This document shows positions 24,271 to 37,700 of a DNA stretch of 64,000 bases, piece after piece. The notes beneath the pieces were generated by a model. That model did no database searches, was not told the origin of the DNA, and was given only the letters and a program-made list of their open reading frames with translations. Each line of letters starts with the position of its first letter. Position 1 is the first letter of the stretch. Source of the DNA: Litoditis marina (taxonomy: Eukaryota; Nematoda; Chromadorea; Rhabditida; Rhabditidae); the NCBI GenBank assembly GCA_964036275.1, contig CAXIWQ010000121.1, positions 1 through 64,000 on the forward strand. Direction: 5' to 3'. Made by a program: the position numbers and the translations under genes.

Positions 24271-27200
24271 CAGACTTGATAGCCGTATGATTTTTTTTCT
24301 GTAGCTGCAAGGCAAAGAGTCAATAACCGCGTTAATTTGTCTTTTGTGGCTGTGCGCCACAGAATAGATTGTCGTATTAGGTTTTTGTAGCTGGGAGCAA
24401 CAGATTTGATAGCCGTATGAAATATTCTCTGTAACTGCGAGGCAAAGAGTCAATAACCGCGTTAATTCGTCTTTTGTGGCTGTGCGCCACAGAATATATA
24501 GTCGTATTAGGTTTTTGTAGCTGGGAGCAACAGACTTGATAGCCGTATGAACTGTTCTCTGTAGCTGCAAGGCAAAGAGTCGATAACCGCGTTAATTCGT
24601 ATTTTGTGGCTGTGCGCCACAGAATAGATAGTCGTATTAGGTTTTTTTAGCTGGGAGCAACATACTTGATAGCCGTATAACCTTTTTCCTGTAGCTGCAC
24701 GGCAAAGAGTCAATAACCGCGTAAATTTGTCTTTTGTGGCTGTGCGCCACAGAATATAAAGTCGTATTAGGTTTTCGTAGCTGGGAGCAACAGACTTGAT
24801 AGCCGTATGAATTTTTTTCTGTGGCCGCAAGGCGAAGAGGTAATAACCGCGTTAATTTGTCTTTTGTGGCTGTGCGCCACAGAATAGATTGTCGTATCAG
24901 GTTTTTGTAGCTGGGAGCAACAGACTTGATAGCCGTATGAACTTTTCTCTGTAGCTGCAAGCCAACAAGTCGATAACCGCGATAATTCGTATTTTGTGGC
25001 TGTGCGCCACAGAATAGATTGTCGTATTAGGTTTTTGTAGCTGGGAGCAACAGATTTGATAGCCGTATGAACTGTTCTTTGTAGCTGCAAGCCAACAAGT
25101 CGATAACCGCGTTAATTCGTATTTTGTGGCTGTGCGCCACAGAATAGATAGTCGTATTAGGTTTTTGTAGCTGGGAGCAACATATTTGATAGCCGTATAA
25201 CCTTTTTCCTGTAGCTGCACGGCAAAGAGTCGATAACCGCGTTAAATCGTATTTTGTGGCTGTGCGCCACAGAATAGATTGTCGTATCAGGTTTTTGTAG
25301 CTGGGAACAACAGACTTGATAGCCGTATTAACTTTTCTCTGTAGCTGCAAGCCAACAAGTCGATAACCGCGATAATTTGTCTTTTGTGGCTGTGCGCCAC
25401 AGAATATAAAGTCGTATTAGGTTTTTGTAGCTGGGAGCAACAGACTTGATAGCCGTATAAACTTTTTTCTGTAGCTGCAAGGCAAAAAGGTAATAACCGC
25501 TTTAATTTGTCTTTTGTGGCTGTGCGCCACAGAATATAAAGTCGTATTAGGTTTTTGTAGCTGGGAGCAACAGATTTGATAGCCGTATGAAATGTTCTCT
25601 GTAACTGCGAGGCAAAGAGTCAATAACCGCGTTAATTCGTCTTTTGTGGCTGTGCGCCACAGAATATATAGTCGTATTAGGTTTTTGTAGCTGGAAGCAA
25701 CAGACTTGATAGCCGTATGAACTTTTCTCTGTAGCTGCAAGCCAACAAGTCGATAACCGCGATAATTTGTTTTTGTGGCTGTGCGCCACAGAATAGATTG
25801 TCGTATTAGGTTTTTGTAGCTGGGAGCAACAGATTTGATAGCCGTATGAAATTTTCTCTGTAGCTGCAAGGCAAAGAGTCGATAACCGCGTCAATTCGTA
25901 TTTTGTGGCTGTGCGCCACAGAATAGATAGTCGTATTAGGTTTTTGTAGCTGGGAGCAACATACTTGATAGCCGTATAACCTTTTTCCTGTAGCTGCACG
26001 GCAAAGAGTCAATAACCGCGTTAATTTGTCTTTTGTGGCTGTGCGCCACAGAATATAAAGTCGTATTAGGTTTTCGTAGCTGGGAGCAACAGACTTGATA
26101 GCCGTATGAACTTTTTTCTGTAGCTGCAAGGCAAAGAGGTAATAACCGCGTTAATTTGTCTTTTGTGGCTGTGCGCCACAGAATAGATTGTCGTATCAGG
26201 TTTTTGTAGCTGGGAGCAACAGACTTGATAGCCGTATGAACTTTTCTCTGTAGCTGCAAGCCAACAAGTCGATAACCGCGATAATTTGTTTTTGTGGCTG
26301 TGCGCCACAGAATAGATTGTCGTATTAGGTTTTTGTAGCTGGGAGCAACAGATTTGATAGCCGTATGAAATTTTCTCTGTAGCTGCAAGGCAAAGAGTCG
26401 ATAACCGCGTCAATTCGTATTTTGTGGCTGTGCGCCACAGAATAGATAGTCGTATTAGGTTTTTGTAGCTGGGAGCAACATACTTGATAGCCGTATAACC
26501 TTTTTCCTGTAGCTGCACGGCAAAGAGTCAATAACCGCGTTAATTTGTCTTTTGTGGCTGTGCGCCACAGAATATAAAGTCGTATTAGGTTTTCGTAGCT
26601 GGGAGCAACAGACTTGATAGCCGTATGAACTTTTTTCTGTAGCTGCAAGGCAAAGAGGTAATAACCGCGTTAATTTGTCTTTTGTGGCTGTGCGCCACAG
26701 AATAGATTGTCGTATCAGGTTTTTGTAGCTGGGAGCAACAGACTTGATAGCCGTATGAACTTTTCTCTGTAGCTGCAAGCCAACAAGTCGATAACCGCGA
26801 TATTTTGTGTTTTGTGGCTGTGCGCCACAGAATATAAAGTCGTATTAGGTTTTCGTAGCTGGGAGCAACAGACTTGATAGCCGTATGATTTTTTTTCTGT
26901 AGCTGCAAGGCAAAGAGTCAATAACCGCGTTAATTTGTCTTTTGTGGCTGTGCGCCACAGAATATAAAGTCGTATTAGGTTTTCGTAGCTGGGAGCAACA
27001 GACTTGATAGCCGTATGTTTTTTTTCTGTAGCTGCAAGGCAAAGAGTCAATAACCGCGTTAATTTGTCTTTTGTGGCTGTGCGCCACAGAATAGATTGTC
27101 GTATCAGGTTTTTGTAGCTGGGAGCAACAGACTTGATAGCCGTATAAACTTTTTTCTGTAGCTGCAAGGCAAAAAGGTAATAACCGCTTTAATTTGTCTT

Positions 27201-29100
27201 TTGTGGCTGTGCGCCACAGAATATAAAGTCGTATTAGGTTTTTGTAGCTGGGAGCAACAGATTTGATAGCCGTATGAAATGTTCTCTGTAACTGCGAGGC
27301 AAAGAGTCAATAACCGCGTTAATTCGTCTTTTGTGGCTGTGCGCCACAGAATATATAGTCGTATTAGGTTTTTGTAGCTGGGAGCAACAGACTTGATAGC
27401 CGTATGAACTTTTCTCTGTAGCTGCAAGCCAACAAGTCGATAACCGCGATATTTCGTGTTTTGTGGCTGTGCGCCACAGAATATAAAGTCGTATTAGGTT
27501 TTTGTAGCTGGGAGCAACAGACTTGATAGCCGTATAAACTTTTTTCTGTAGCTGCAAGGCAAAAAGGTAATAACCGCTTTAATTTGTCTTTTGTGGCTGT
27601 GCGCCACAGAATATAAAGTCGTATTAGGTTTTTGTAGCTGGGAGCAACAGATTTGATAGCCGTATGAAATGTTCTCTGTAACTGCGAGGCAAAGAGTCAA
27701 TAACCGCGTTAATTCGTCTTTTGTGGCTGTGCGCCACAGAATATATAGTCGTATTAGGTTTTTGTAGCTGGGAGCAACAGACTTGATAGCCGTATGAACT
27801 TTTCTCTGTAGCTGCAAGCCAACAAGTCGATAACCGCGATAATTTGTTTTTGTGGCTGTGCGCCACAGAATAGATTGTCGTATTAGGTTTTTGTAGCTGG
27901 GAGCAACAGATTTGATAGCCGTATGAAATATTCTCTGTAGCTGCAAGGCAAAGAGTCGATAACCGCGTCAATTCGTATTTTGTGGCTGTGCGCCACAGAA
28001 TAGATAGTCGTATTAGGTTTTTGTAGCTGGGAGCAACATACTTGATAGCCGTATAACCTTTTTCCTGTAGCTGCACGGCAAAGAGTCAATAACCGCGTTA
28101 ATTTGTCTTTTGTGGCTGTGCGCCACAGAATATAAAGTCATATTAGGTTTTCGTAGCTGGGAGCAACAGACTTGATAGCCGTATGAACTTTTTTCTGTAG
28201 CTGCAAGGCAAAGAGGTAATAACCGCGGTAATTTGTCTTTTGTGGCTGTGCGCCACAGAATAGATTGTCGTATCAGGTTTTTGTAGCTGGGAGCAACAGA
28301 CTTGATAGCCGTATGAACTTTTCTCTGTAGCTGCAAGCCAACAAGTCGATAACCGCGATATTTTGTGTTTTGTGGCTGTGCGCCACAGAATATAAAGTCG
28401 TATTAGGTTTTCGTAGCTGGGAGCAACAGACTTGATAGCCGTATGATTTTTTTTCTGTAGCTGCAAGGCAAAGAGTCAATAACCGCGTTAATTTGTCTTT
28501 TGTGGCTGTGCGCCACAGAATATAAAGTCGTATTAGGTTTTCGTAGCTGGGAGCAACAGACTTGATAGCCGTATAATTTTTTTTCTGTAGCTGCAAGGCA
28601 AAGAGTCAATAACCGCGTTAATTTGTCTTTTGTGGCTGTGCGCCACAGAATAGATTGTCGTATCAGGTTTTTGTAGCTGGGAGCAACAGACTTGATAGCC
28701 GTATGAACTTTTCTCTGTAGCTGCAAGCCAACAAGTCGATAACCGCGATATTTCGTGATTTGTGGCTGTGCGCCACAGAATATAAAGTCGTATTAGGTTT
28801 TCGTAGCTGGAAGCAACAGACTTGATAGCCGTATGATTTTTTTTCTGTAGCTGCAAGGCAAAGAGTCAGTAACCGCGTTAATTTGTCTTTTGTGGCTGTG
28901 CGCCACAGAATAGATTGTCGTATTAGGTTTTTGTAGCTGGGAGCAACAGATTTGATAGCCGTATGAAATATTCTCTGTAACTGCGAGGCAAAGAGTCAAT
29001 AACCGCGTTAATTCGTCTTTTGTGGCTGTGCGCCACAGAATATATAGTCGTATTAGGTTTTTGTAGCTGGGAGCAACAGACTTGAGAGCCGTATGAACTG
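24271..29100 (+). repeat. Mixed HOR domain with 4-mer, 3-mer and 12-mer repeats
   Basis: 24,270-25,100 continues as a copy of the region beginning near 22,330 (offset 1946 bp, 15 monomers). A 4-mer is then duplicated at about 25,700-26,220 and 26,220-26,740 (offset 519 bp). The block 26,280-27,140 recurs at 27,840-28,700 (offset 1558 bp, 12 monomers). Between these, a 3-mer marked CAAAAAGGTAATAACCGC is duplicated at about 27,144-27,450 and 27,534-27,840 (offset 390 bp). A single earlier copy of that marked monomer lies near 25,486. No coding sequence. Confidence 0.78.
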
Positions 29101-32100
29101 TTCTCTGTAGCTGCAAGGCAAAGAGTCGATAACCGCGTTAATTCGTATTTTGTGGCTGTGCGCCACAGAATAGATAGTCGTATTAGGTTTTTTTAGCTGG
29201 GAGCAACATACTTGATAGCCGTATAACCTTTTTTCTGTAGCTGCACGGCAAAGAGTCAATAACCGCGTAAAGTTGTCTTTTGTGGCTGTGCGCCACAGAA
29301 TATAAAGTCGTATTAGGTTTTCGTAGCTGGGAGCAACAGACTTGATAGCCGTATGAATTTTTTTTCTGTAGCCGCAAGGCAAAGAGGTAATAACCGCGTT
29401 AATTTGTCTTTTGTGGCTGTGCGCCACAGAATAGATTGTCGTATCAGGTTTTTGTAGCTGGGAGCAACAGACTTGATAGCCGTATGAACTTTTCTCTGTA
29501 GCTGCAAGCCAACAATTCGATAACCGCGATAATTCGTATTTTGTGGCTGTGCGCCACAGAATAGATTGTCGTATTAGGTTTTTGTAGCTGGGAGCAACAG
29601 ATTTGATAGCCGTATGAACTGTTCTTTGTAGCTGCAAGGCAAAGAGTCGATAACCGCGTTAATTCGTATTTTGTGGCTGTGCGCCACAGAATAGATAGTC
29701 GTATTAGGTTTTTGTAGCTGGGAGCAACATATTTGATAGCCGTATAACCTTTTTCCTGTAGCTGCACGGCAAAGAGTCAATAACCGCGTTAATTTGTCTT
29801 TTGTGGCTGTGCGCCACAGAATATAAAGTCGTATTAGGTTTTTGTAGCTGGGAGCAACAGACTTGATAGCCGTATGAACTTTTTTCTGTACCTGCAAGGC
29901 AAAGAGGTAATAACCGCGTTAATTTGTCTTTTGTGGCTGTGCGCCACAGAATAGATTGTCGTATCAGGTTTTTGTAGCTGGGAGCAACAGACTTGATAGC
30001 CGTATGAACTTTTTTCTGTAGCTGCAAGGCAAAGAGGTAATAACCGCGTTAATTTGTCATTTGTGGCTGTGCGCCATAGGATATAAAGTCGTATTAGGTT
30101 TTTGTAGCCATGAGCAACAGACTTGATAGCCGTATAAACTTTTTTCTGTAGCTGCAAGGCAAAGAGTCGATAACCGCGTTATATCGTATTTTGTGGCTGT
30201 GTGCCACAGAATAGATAGTTGTATTGGGTTTTTCTAGCTGGGAGCAACATACTTGATAGCCATATAAACTTTTTTCTGTAGCTGCACGGCAAATAGTCAA
30301 TAACCGCGTTAATTTGTATTTTGTGGCTGTGCGCCACAGAATATAAAGTCGTATTAGGTTTTTGTAGCTGGGAGCAACAGACTTGATAGCCGTATAAACT
30401 TTTTTTCTGTAGCTGCAAGGCAAAGAGGTAATAACCGCGTTAATTTGTCTTTTGTGGCTGTGCGCCACAGAATAGATTGTCGTATCAGGTTTTTGTAGCT
30501 GGGAGCAACAGACTTGATAGCCGTATGAACTTTTCTCTGTAGCTGCAAGCCAACAAGTCGATAACCGCGATAATTCGTATTTTGTGGCTGTGCGCCACAG
30601 AATAGATTGTCGTATTAGGTTTTTGTAGCTGGGAGCAACAGATTTGATAGCCGTATGAACTGTTCTTTGTAGCTGCAAGGCAAAGAGTCGATAACCGCGT
30701 TAATTCGTATTTTGTGGCTGTGCGCCACAGAATAGATAGTCGTATTAGGTTTTTGTAGCTGGGAGCAACATACTTGATAGCCGTATAACCTTTTTTCTGT
30801 AGCTGCACGGCAAAGAGTCAATAACCGCGTAAATTTGTCTTTTGTGGCTGTGCGCCACAGAATATAAAGTCGTATTAGGTTTTCGTAGCTGGGAGCAACA
30901 GACTTGATAGCCGTATGAATTTTTTTCTGTAGCCGCAAGGCAAAGAGGTAATAACCGCGTTAATTTGTCTTTTGTGGCTGTGCGCCACAGAATAGATTGT
31001 CGTATCAGGTTTTTGTAGCTGGGAGCAACAGACTTGATAGCCGTATGAACTTTTCTCTGTAGCTGCAAGCCAACAAGTCGATAACCGCGATAATTCGTAT
31101 TTTGTGGCTGTGCGCCACAGAATAGATTGTCGTATTAGGTTTTTGTAGCTGGGAGCAACAGATTTGATAGCCGTATGAACTGTTCTTTGTAGCTGCAAGG
31201 CAAAGAGTCGATAACCGCGTTAATTCGTATTTTGTGGCTGTGCGCCACAGAATAGATAGTCGTATTAGGTTTTTGTAGCTGGGAGCAACATATTTGATAG
31301 CCGTATAACCTTTTTCCTGTAGCTGCACGGCAAAGAGTCAATAACCGCGTTAATTTGTCTTTTGTGGCTGTGCGCCACAGAATATAAAGTCGTATTAGGT
31401 TTTTGTAGCTGGGAGCAACAGACTTGATAGCCGTATGAACTTTTTTCTGTACCTGCAAGGCAAAGATGTAATAACCGCGTTAATTTGTCTTTTGTGGCTG
31501 TGCGCCACAGAATAGATTGTCGTATCAGGTTTTTGTAGCTGGGAGCAACAGACTTGATAGCCGTATGAACTTTTTTCTGTAGCTGCAAGGCAAAGAGGTA
31601 ATAACCGCGTTAATTTGTCATTTGTGGCTGTGCGCCATAGGATATAAAGTCGTATTAGGTTTTTGTAGCCATGAGCAACAGACTTGATAGCCGTATAAAC
31701 TTTTTTCTGTAGCTGCAAGGCAAAGAGTCGATAACCGCGTTATGTCGTATTTTGTGGCTGTGTGCCACAGAATAGATAGTTGTATTGGGTTTTTCTAGCT
31801 GGGAGCAACATACTTGATAGCCATATAAACTTTTTTCTGTAGCTGCACGGCAAAGAGTCAATAACCGCGTTAATTTGTATTTTGTGGCTGTGCGCCACAG
31901 AATATAAAGTCGTATTAGGTTTTTGTAGCTGGGAGCAACAGACTTGATAGCCGTATAAACTTTTTTTCTGTAGCTGCAAGGCAAAGAGGTAATAACCGCG
32001 TTAATTTGTCTGTTGTGGCTGTGCGCCACATAATAGATTGTCGTATCAGGTTTTTGTAGCTGGGAGCAACAGACTTGATAGCCGTATGAACTTTTCTCTG

Positions 32101-34750
32101 TAGCTGCAAGCCAACAAGTCGATAACCGCGATAATTCGTATTTTGTGGCTGTGCGCCACAGAATAGATTGTCGTATTAGGTTTTTGTAGCTGGGAGCAAC
32201 AGATTTGATAGCCGTATGAACTGTTCTTTGTAGCTGCAAGGCAAAGAGTCGATAACCGCGTTAATTCGTATTTTGTGGCTGTGCGCCACAGAATAGATAG
32301 TCGTATTAGGTTTTTGTAGCTGGGAGCAACATATTTGATAGCCGTATAACCTTTTTCCTGTAGCTGCACGGCAAAGAGTCAATAACCGCGTTAATTTGTC
32401 TTTTGTGGCTGTGCGCCACAGAATATAAAGTCGTATTAGGTTTTTGTAGCTGGGAGCAACAGACTTGATAGCCGTATGCACTTTTTTCTGTAGCTGCAAG
32501 GCAAAGAGGTAATAACCGCGTTAATTTGTCTTTTGTGGCTGTGCGCCACAGAATAGATTGTCGTATCAGGTTTTTGTAGCTGGGAGCAACAGACTTGATA
32601 GCCGTATAAACTTTTTTTCTGTAGCTGCAAGGCAAAGAGGTAATAACCGCGTTAATTTGTCTTTTGTGGCTGTGCGCCACAGAATAGATTGTCGTATCAG
32701 GTTTTTGTAGCTGGGAGCAACAGACTTGATAGCCGTATGAACTTTTCTCTGTAGCTGCAAGCCAACAAGTCGATAACCGCGATAATTCGTATTTTGTGGC
32801 TGTGCGCCACAGAATAGATTGTCGTATTAGGTTTTTGTAGCTGGGAGCAACAGATTTGATAGCCGTATGAACTGTTCTTTGTAGCTGCAAGGCAAAGAGT
32901 CGATAACCGCGTTAATTCGTATTTTGTGGCTGTGCGCCACAGAATAGATAGTCGTATTAGGTTTTTGTAGCTGGGAGCAACATACTTGATAGCCGTATAA
33001 CCTTTTTTCTGTAGCTGCACGGCAAAGAGTCAATAACCGCGTAAATTTGTCTTTTGTGGCTGTGCGCCACAGAATATAAAGTCGTATTAGGTTTTCGTAG
33101 CTGGGAGCAACAGACTTGATAGCCGTATGAATTTTTTTCTGTAGCCGCAAGGCAAAGAGGTAATAACCGCGTTAATTTGTCTTTTGTGGCTGTGCGCCAC
33201 AGAATAGATTGTCGTATCAGGTTTTTGTAGCTGGGAGCAACAGACTTGATAGCCGTATGAACTTTTCTCTGTAGCTGCAAGCCAACAAGTCGATAACCGC
33301 GATAATTCGTATTTTGTGGCTGTGCGCCACAGAATAGATTGTCGTATTAGGTTTTTGTAGCTGGGAGCAACAGATTTGATAGCCGTATGAACTGTTCTTT
33401 GTAGCTGCAAGGCAAAGAGTCGATAACCGCGTTAATTCGTATTTTGTGGCTGTGCGCCACAGAATAGATAGTCGTATTAGGTTTTTGTAGCTGGGAGCAA
33501 CATATTTGATAGCCGTATAACCTTTTTCCTGTAGCTGCACGGCAAAGAGTCAATAACCGCGTTAATTTGTCTTTTGTGGCTGTGCGCCACAGAATATAAA
33601 GTCGTATTAGGTTTTTGTAGCTGGGAGCAACAGACTTGATAGCCGTATGAACTTTTTTCTGTACCTGCAAGGCAAAGATGTAATAACCGCGTTAATTTGT
33701 CTTTTGTGGCTGTGCGCCACAGAATAGATTGTCGTATCAGGTTTTTGTAGCTGGGAGCAACAGACTTGATAGCCGTATGAACTTTTTTCTGTAGCTGCAA
33801 GGCAAAGAGGTAATAACCGCGTTAATTTGTCATTTGTGGCTGTGCGCCATAGGATATAAAGTCGTATTAGGTTTTTGTAGCCATGAGCAACAGACTTGAT
33901 AGCCGTATAAACTTTTTTCTGTAGCTGCAAGGCAAAGAGTCGATAACCGCGTTATGTCGTATTTTGTGGCTGTGTGCCACAGAATAGATAGTTGTATTGG
34001 GTTTTTCTAGCTGGGAGCAACATACTTGATAGCCATATAAACTTTTTTCTGTAGCTGCACGGCAAAGAGTCAATAACCGCGTTAATTTGTATTTTGTGGC
34101 TGTGCGCCACAGAATATAAAGTCGTATTAGGTTTTTGTAGCTGGGAGCAACAGACTTGATAGCCGTATAAACTTTTTTTCTGTAGCTGCAAGGCAAAGAG
34201 GTAATAACCGCGTTAATTTGTCTGTTGTGGCTGTGCGCCACATAATAGATTGTCGTATCAGGTTTTTGTAGCTGGGAGCAACAGACTTGATAGCCGTATG
34301 AACTTTTCTCTGTAGCTGCAAGCCAACAAGTCGATAACCGCGATAATTCGTATTTTGTGGCTGTGCGCCACAGAATAGATTGTCGTATTAGGTTTTTGTA
34401 GCTGGGAGCAACAGATTTGATAGCCGTATGAACTGTTCTTTGTAGCTGCAAGGCAAAGAGTCGATAACCGCGTTAATTCGTATTTTGTGGCTGTGCGCCA
34501 CAGAATAGATAGTCGTATTAGGTTTTTGTAGCTGGGAGCAACATATTTGATAGCCGTATAACCTTTTTCCTGTAGCTGCACGGCAAAGAGTCAATAACCG
34601 CGTTAATTTGTCTTTTGTGGCTGTGCGCCACAGAATATAAAGTCGTATTAGGTTTTTGTAGCTGGGAGCAACAGACTTGATAGCCGTATGCACTTTTTTC
34701 TGTAGCTGCAAGGCAAAGAGGTAATAACCGCGTTAATTTGTCTTTTGTGG
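29101..34750 (+). repeat. Overlapping 12-mer (1561 bp) and 17-mer (2212 bp) repeats
   Basis: 29,100-30,800 matches 30,660-32,360 at an offset of 1561-1562 bp. 30,450-32,600 in turn matches 32,660-34,810 at 2212 bp. The overlap means a 12-monomer duplication was later included in a 17-monomer one. Markers include GATAGCCATATAAAC (30,255, 31,816, 34,028) and the rare GTATGCACTTTTTTC (32,476 and 34,688). A new monomer type first appears here, with GCCATAGGATATAAAG at the landmark and TAGCCATGAGC in sub-unit 3 (30,075-30,115, 31,636-31,676, 33,848-33,888). Confidence 0.82.
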
Positions 34751-37700
34751 CTGTGCGCCACAGAATAGATTGTCGTATCAGGTTTTTGTAGCTGGGAGCA
34801 ACAGACTTGATAGCCGTATGAACTTTTTTCTGTAGCTGCAAGACAAAGAGGTAATAACCGCGTTAATTTGTCTTTTGTGGCTGTGCGCCATATGATATAA
34901 AGTCGTATTAGGTTTTTGTAGCCATGAGCAACAGACTTGATAGCCGTATAAACTTTTTTCTGTAGCTGCAAGGCAAAGAGTCGATAACCGCGTTATATCG
35001 TGTTTTGTGGCTGTGTGCCACAGAATAGATAGTTGTATTGGGTTTTTCTAGCTGGGAGCAACATACTTGATAGCCATATAAACTTTTTTCTGTAGCTGCA
35101 CGGCAAAGAGTCAATAACCGCGTTAATTTGTCTTTTGTGGCTGTGCGCCACAGAATATAAAGTCGTATTAGGTTTTTGTAGCTGGGAGCAACAGACTTGA
35201 TAGCCGTATAAACTTTTTTTCTGTAGCTGCAAGGCAAAGAGGTAATAACCGCGTTAATTTGTCTTTTGTGGCTGTGCGCCACAGAATATAAAGTCGTATT
35301 AGGTTTTTGTAGCTGGGAGCAACAGATTTGATAGCCGTATGAAATGTTCTCTGTAACTGCAAGGCAAAGAGTCAATAACCGCGTTAATTTGTATTTTGTG
35401 GCTGTGCGCCACAGAATATAAAGTCGTATTATGTTTTTGTAGTTGGAAGCAACAGACTTGATAGCCGTATGATTTTTTTTTTTGTAGCTGCAAGTCAAAA
35501 TGTCAATAACCGCGTTAATTCGTCTTTGTGGCTGTGCGCCACAGAATAGATTGTCGTATTAGGTTTTTGTAGCTGGGAGCAACAGATTTGATAGCCGTAT
35601 GAAATGTTCTCTGTAACTGCGAGGCAAAGAGTCAATAACCGCGTTAATTCGTCTTTTGTGGCTGTGCGCCATAGGATATAAAGTCGTATTAGGTTTTTGT
35701 AGCCATGAGCAACAGACTTGATAGCCGTATAAACTTTTTTCTGTAGCTGCAAGCCAACAAGTCGATAACCGCGATAATTTGTATTTTGTGGCTGTGCGCC
35801 ACAGAATAGATTGTCGTATTAGGTTTTTGTAGCTGGGAGCAACAGATTTGATAGCCGTATGAACTGTTCTCTGTAGCTGCAAGGCAAAGAATCGATAACC
35901 GCGTCAATTCGTATTTTGTGGCTGTGCGCCACAGAATAGATAGTCGTATTAGGTTTTTGTAGCTGGGAGCAACATACTTGGTAGCCGTATAACCTTTTTC
36001 CTGTAGCTGCACGGCAAAGAGTCAATAACCGCGTTAATTTGTCTTTTGTGGCTGTGCGCCACAGAATAGATTGTCGTATTAGGTTTTTGTAGCTGGGAGC
36101 AACAGATTTGATAGCCGTATGAAATATTCTCTGTAACTGCGAGGCAAAGAGTCAATAACCGCGTTAATTCGTCTTTTGTGGCTGTGCGCCACAGAATATA
36201 TAGTCGTATTAGGTTTTTGTAGCTGGGAGCAACAGACTTGATAGCCGTATGAACTCTTCTCTGTAGCTGCAAGGCAAAGAGTCGATAACCGCGTTAATTC
36301 GTATTTTGTGGCTGTGCGCCACAGAATAGATAGTCGTATTAGGTTTTTTTAGCTGGGAGCAACATACTTGATAGCCGTATAACCTTTTTCCTGTAGCTGC
36401 ACGACAAAGAGTCAATAACCGCGTTAATTTGTCTTTTGTGGCTGTGCGCCACAGAATATAGAGTCGTATTAGGTTTTCGTAGCTGGGAGCAACAGACTTG
36501 ATAGCCGTATGAATTTTTTTCTGTAGCTGCAAGGCAAAGAGGTAATAACCGCGTTGATTTGTCTTTTGTGGCTGTGCGCCACAGAATAGATTGTCGTATC
36601 AGGTTTTTGTAGCTGGGAGCAACAGACTTGATAGCCGTATGAACTTTTCTCTGTAGCTGCAAGCCAACAAGTCGATAACCGCGATAATTCGCATTTTGTG
36701 GCTGTGCGCCACAGAATAGATTGTCGTATTAGGTTTTTGTAGCTGGGAGCAACAGATTTGATAGCCGTATGAACTGTTCTCTGTAGCTGCAAGGCAAAGA
36801 GTCGATAACCGCGTTAATTCGTATTTTGTGGCTGTGCGCCACAGAATAGATAGTCGTATTAGGTTTTTGTAGCTGGGAGCAACATATTTGATAGCCGTAT
36901 AACCTTTTTCGTGTAGCTGCACGGCAAAGAGTCAATAACCGCGTTAATTTGTCTTTTGTGGCTGTGCGCCACAGAATATAAAGTCGTATTAGGTTTTTGT
37001 AGCTGGGAGCAACAGACTTGATAGCCGTATGAACTTTTCTCGGTAGCTGCAAGCCAACAAGTCGATAACCGCGATAATTTGTATTTTGTGGCTGTGCGCC
37101 ACAGAATAGATTGTCGTATTAGGTTTTTGTAGCTGGGAGCAACAGATTTGATAGCCGTATGAACTGTTCTCTGTAGCTGCAAGGCAAAGAATCGATAACC
37201 GCGTCAATTCGTATTTTGTGGCTGTGCGCCACAGAATAGATAGTCGTATTAGGTTTTTGTAGCTGGGAGCAACATACTTGGTAGCCGTATAACCTTTTTC
37301 CTGTAGCTGCACGGCAAAGAGTCAATAACCGCGTTAATTTGTCTTTTGTGGCTGTGCGCCACAGAATAGATTGTCGTATTAGGTTTTTGTAGCTGGGAGC
37401 AACAGATTTGATAGCCGTATGAAATATTCTCTGTAACTGCGAGGCAAAGAGTCAATAACCGCGTTAATTCGTCTTTTGTGGCTGTGCGCCACAGAATATA
37501 TAGTCGTATTAGGTTTTTGTAGCTGGGAGCAACAGACTTGATAGCCGTATGAACTGTTCTCTGTAGCTGCAAGGCAAAGAGTCGATAACCGCGTTAATTC
37601 GTATTTTGTGGCTGTGCGCCACAGAATAGATAGTCGTATTAGGTTTTTTTAGCTGGGAGCAACATACTTGATAGCCGTATAACCTTTTTCCTGTAGCTGC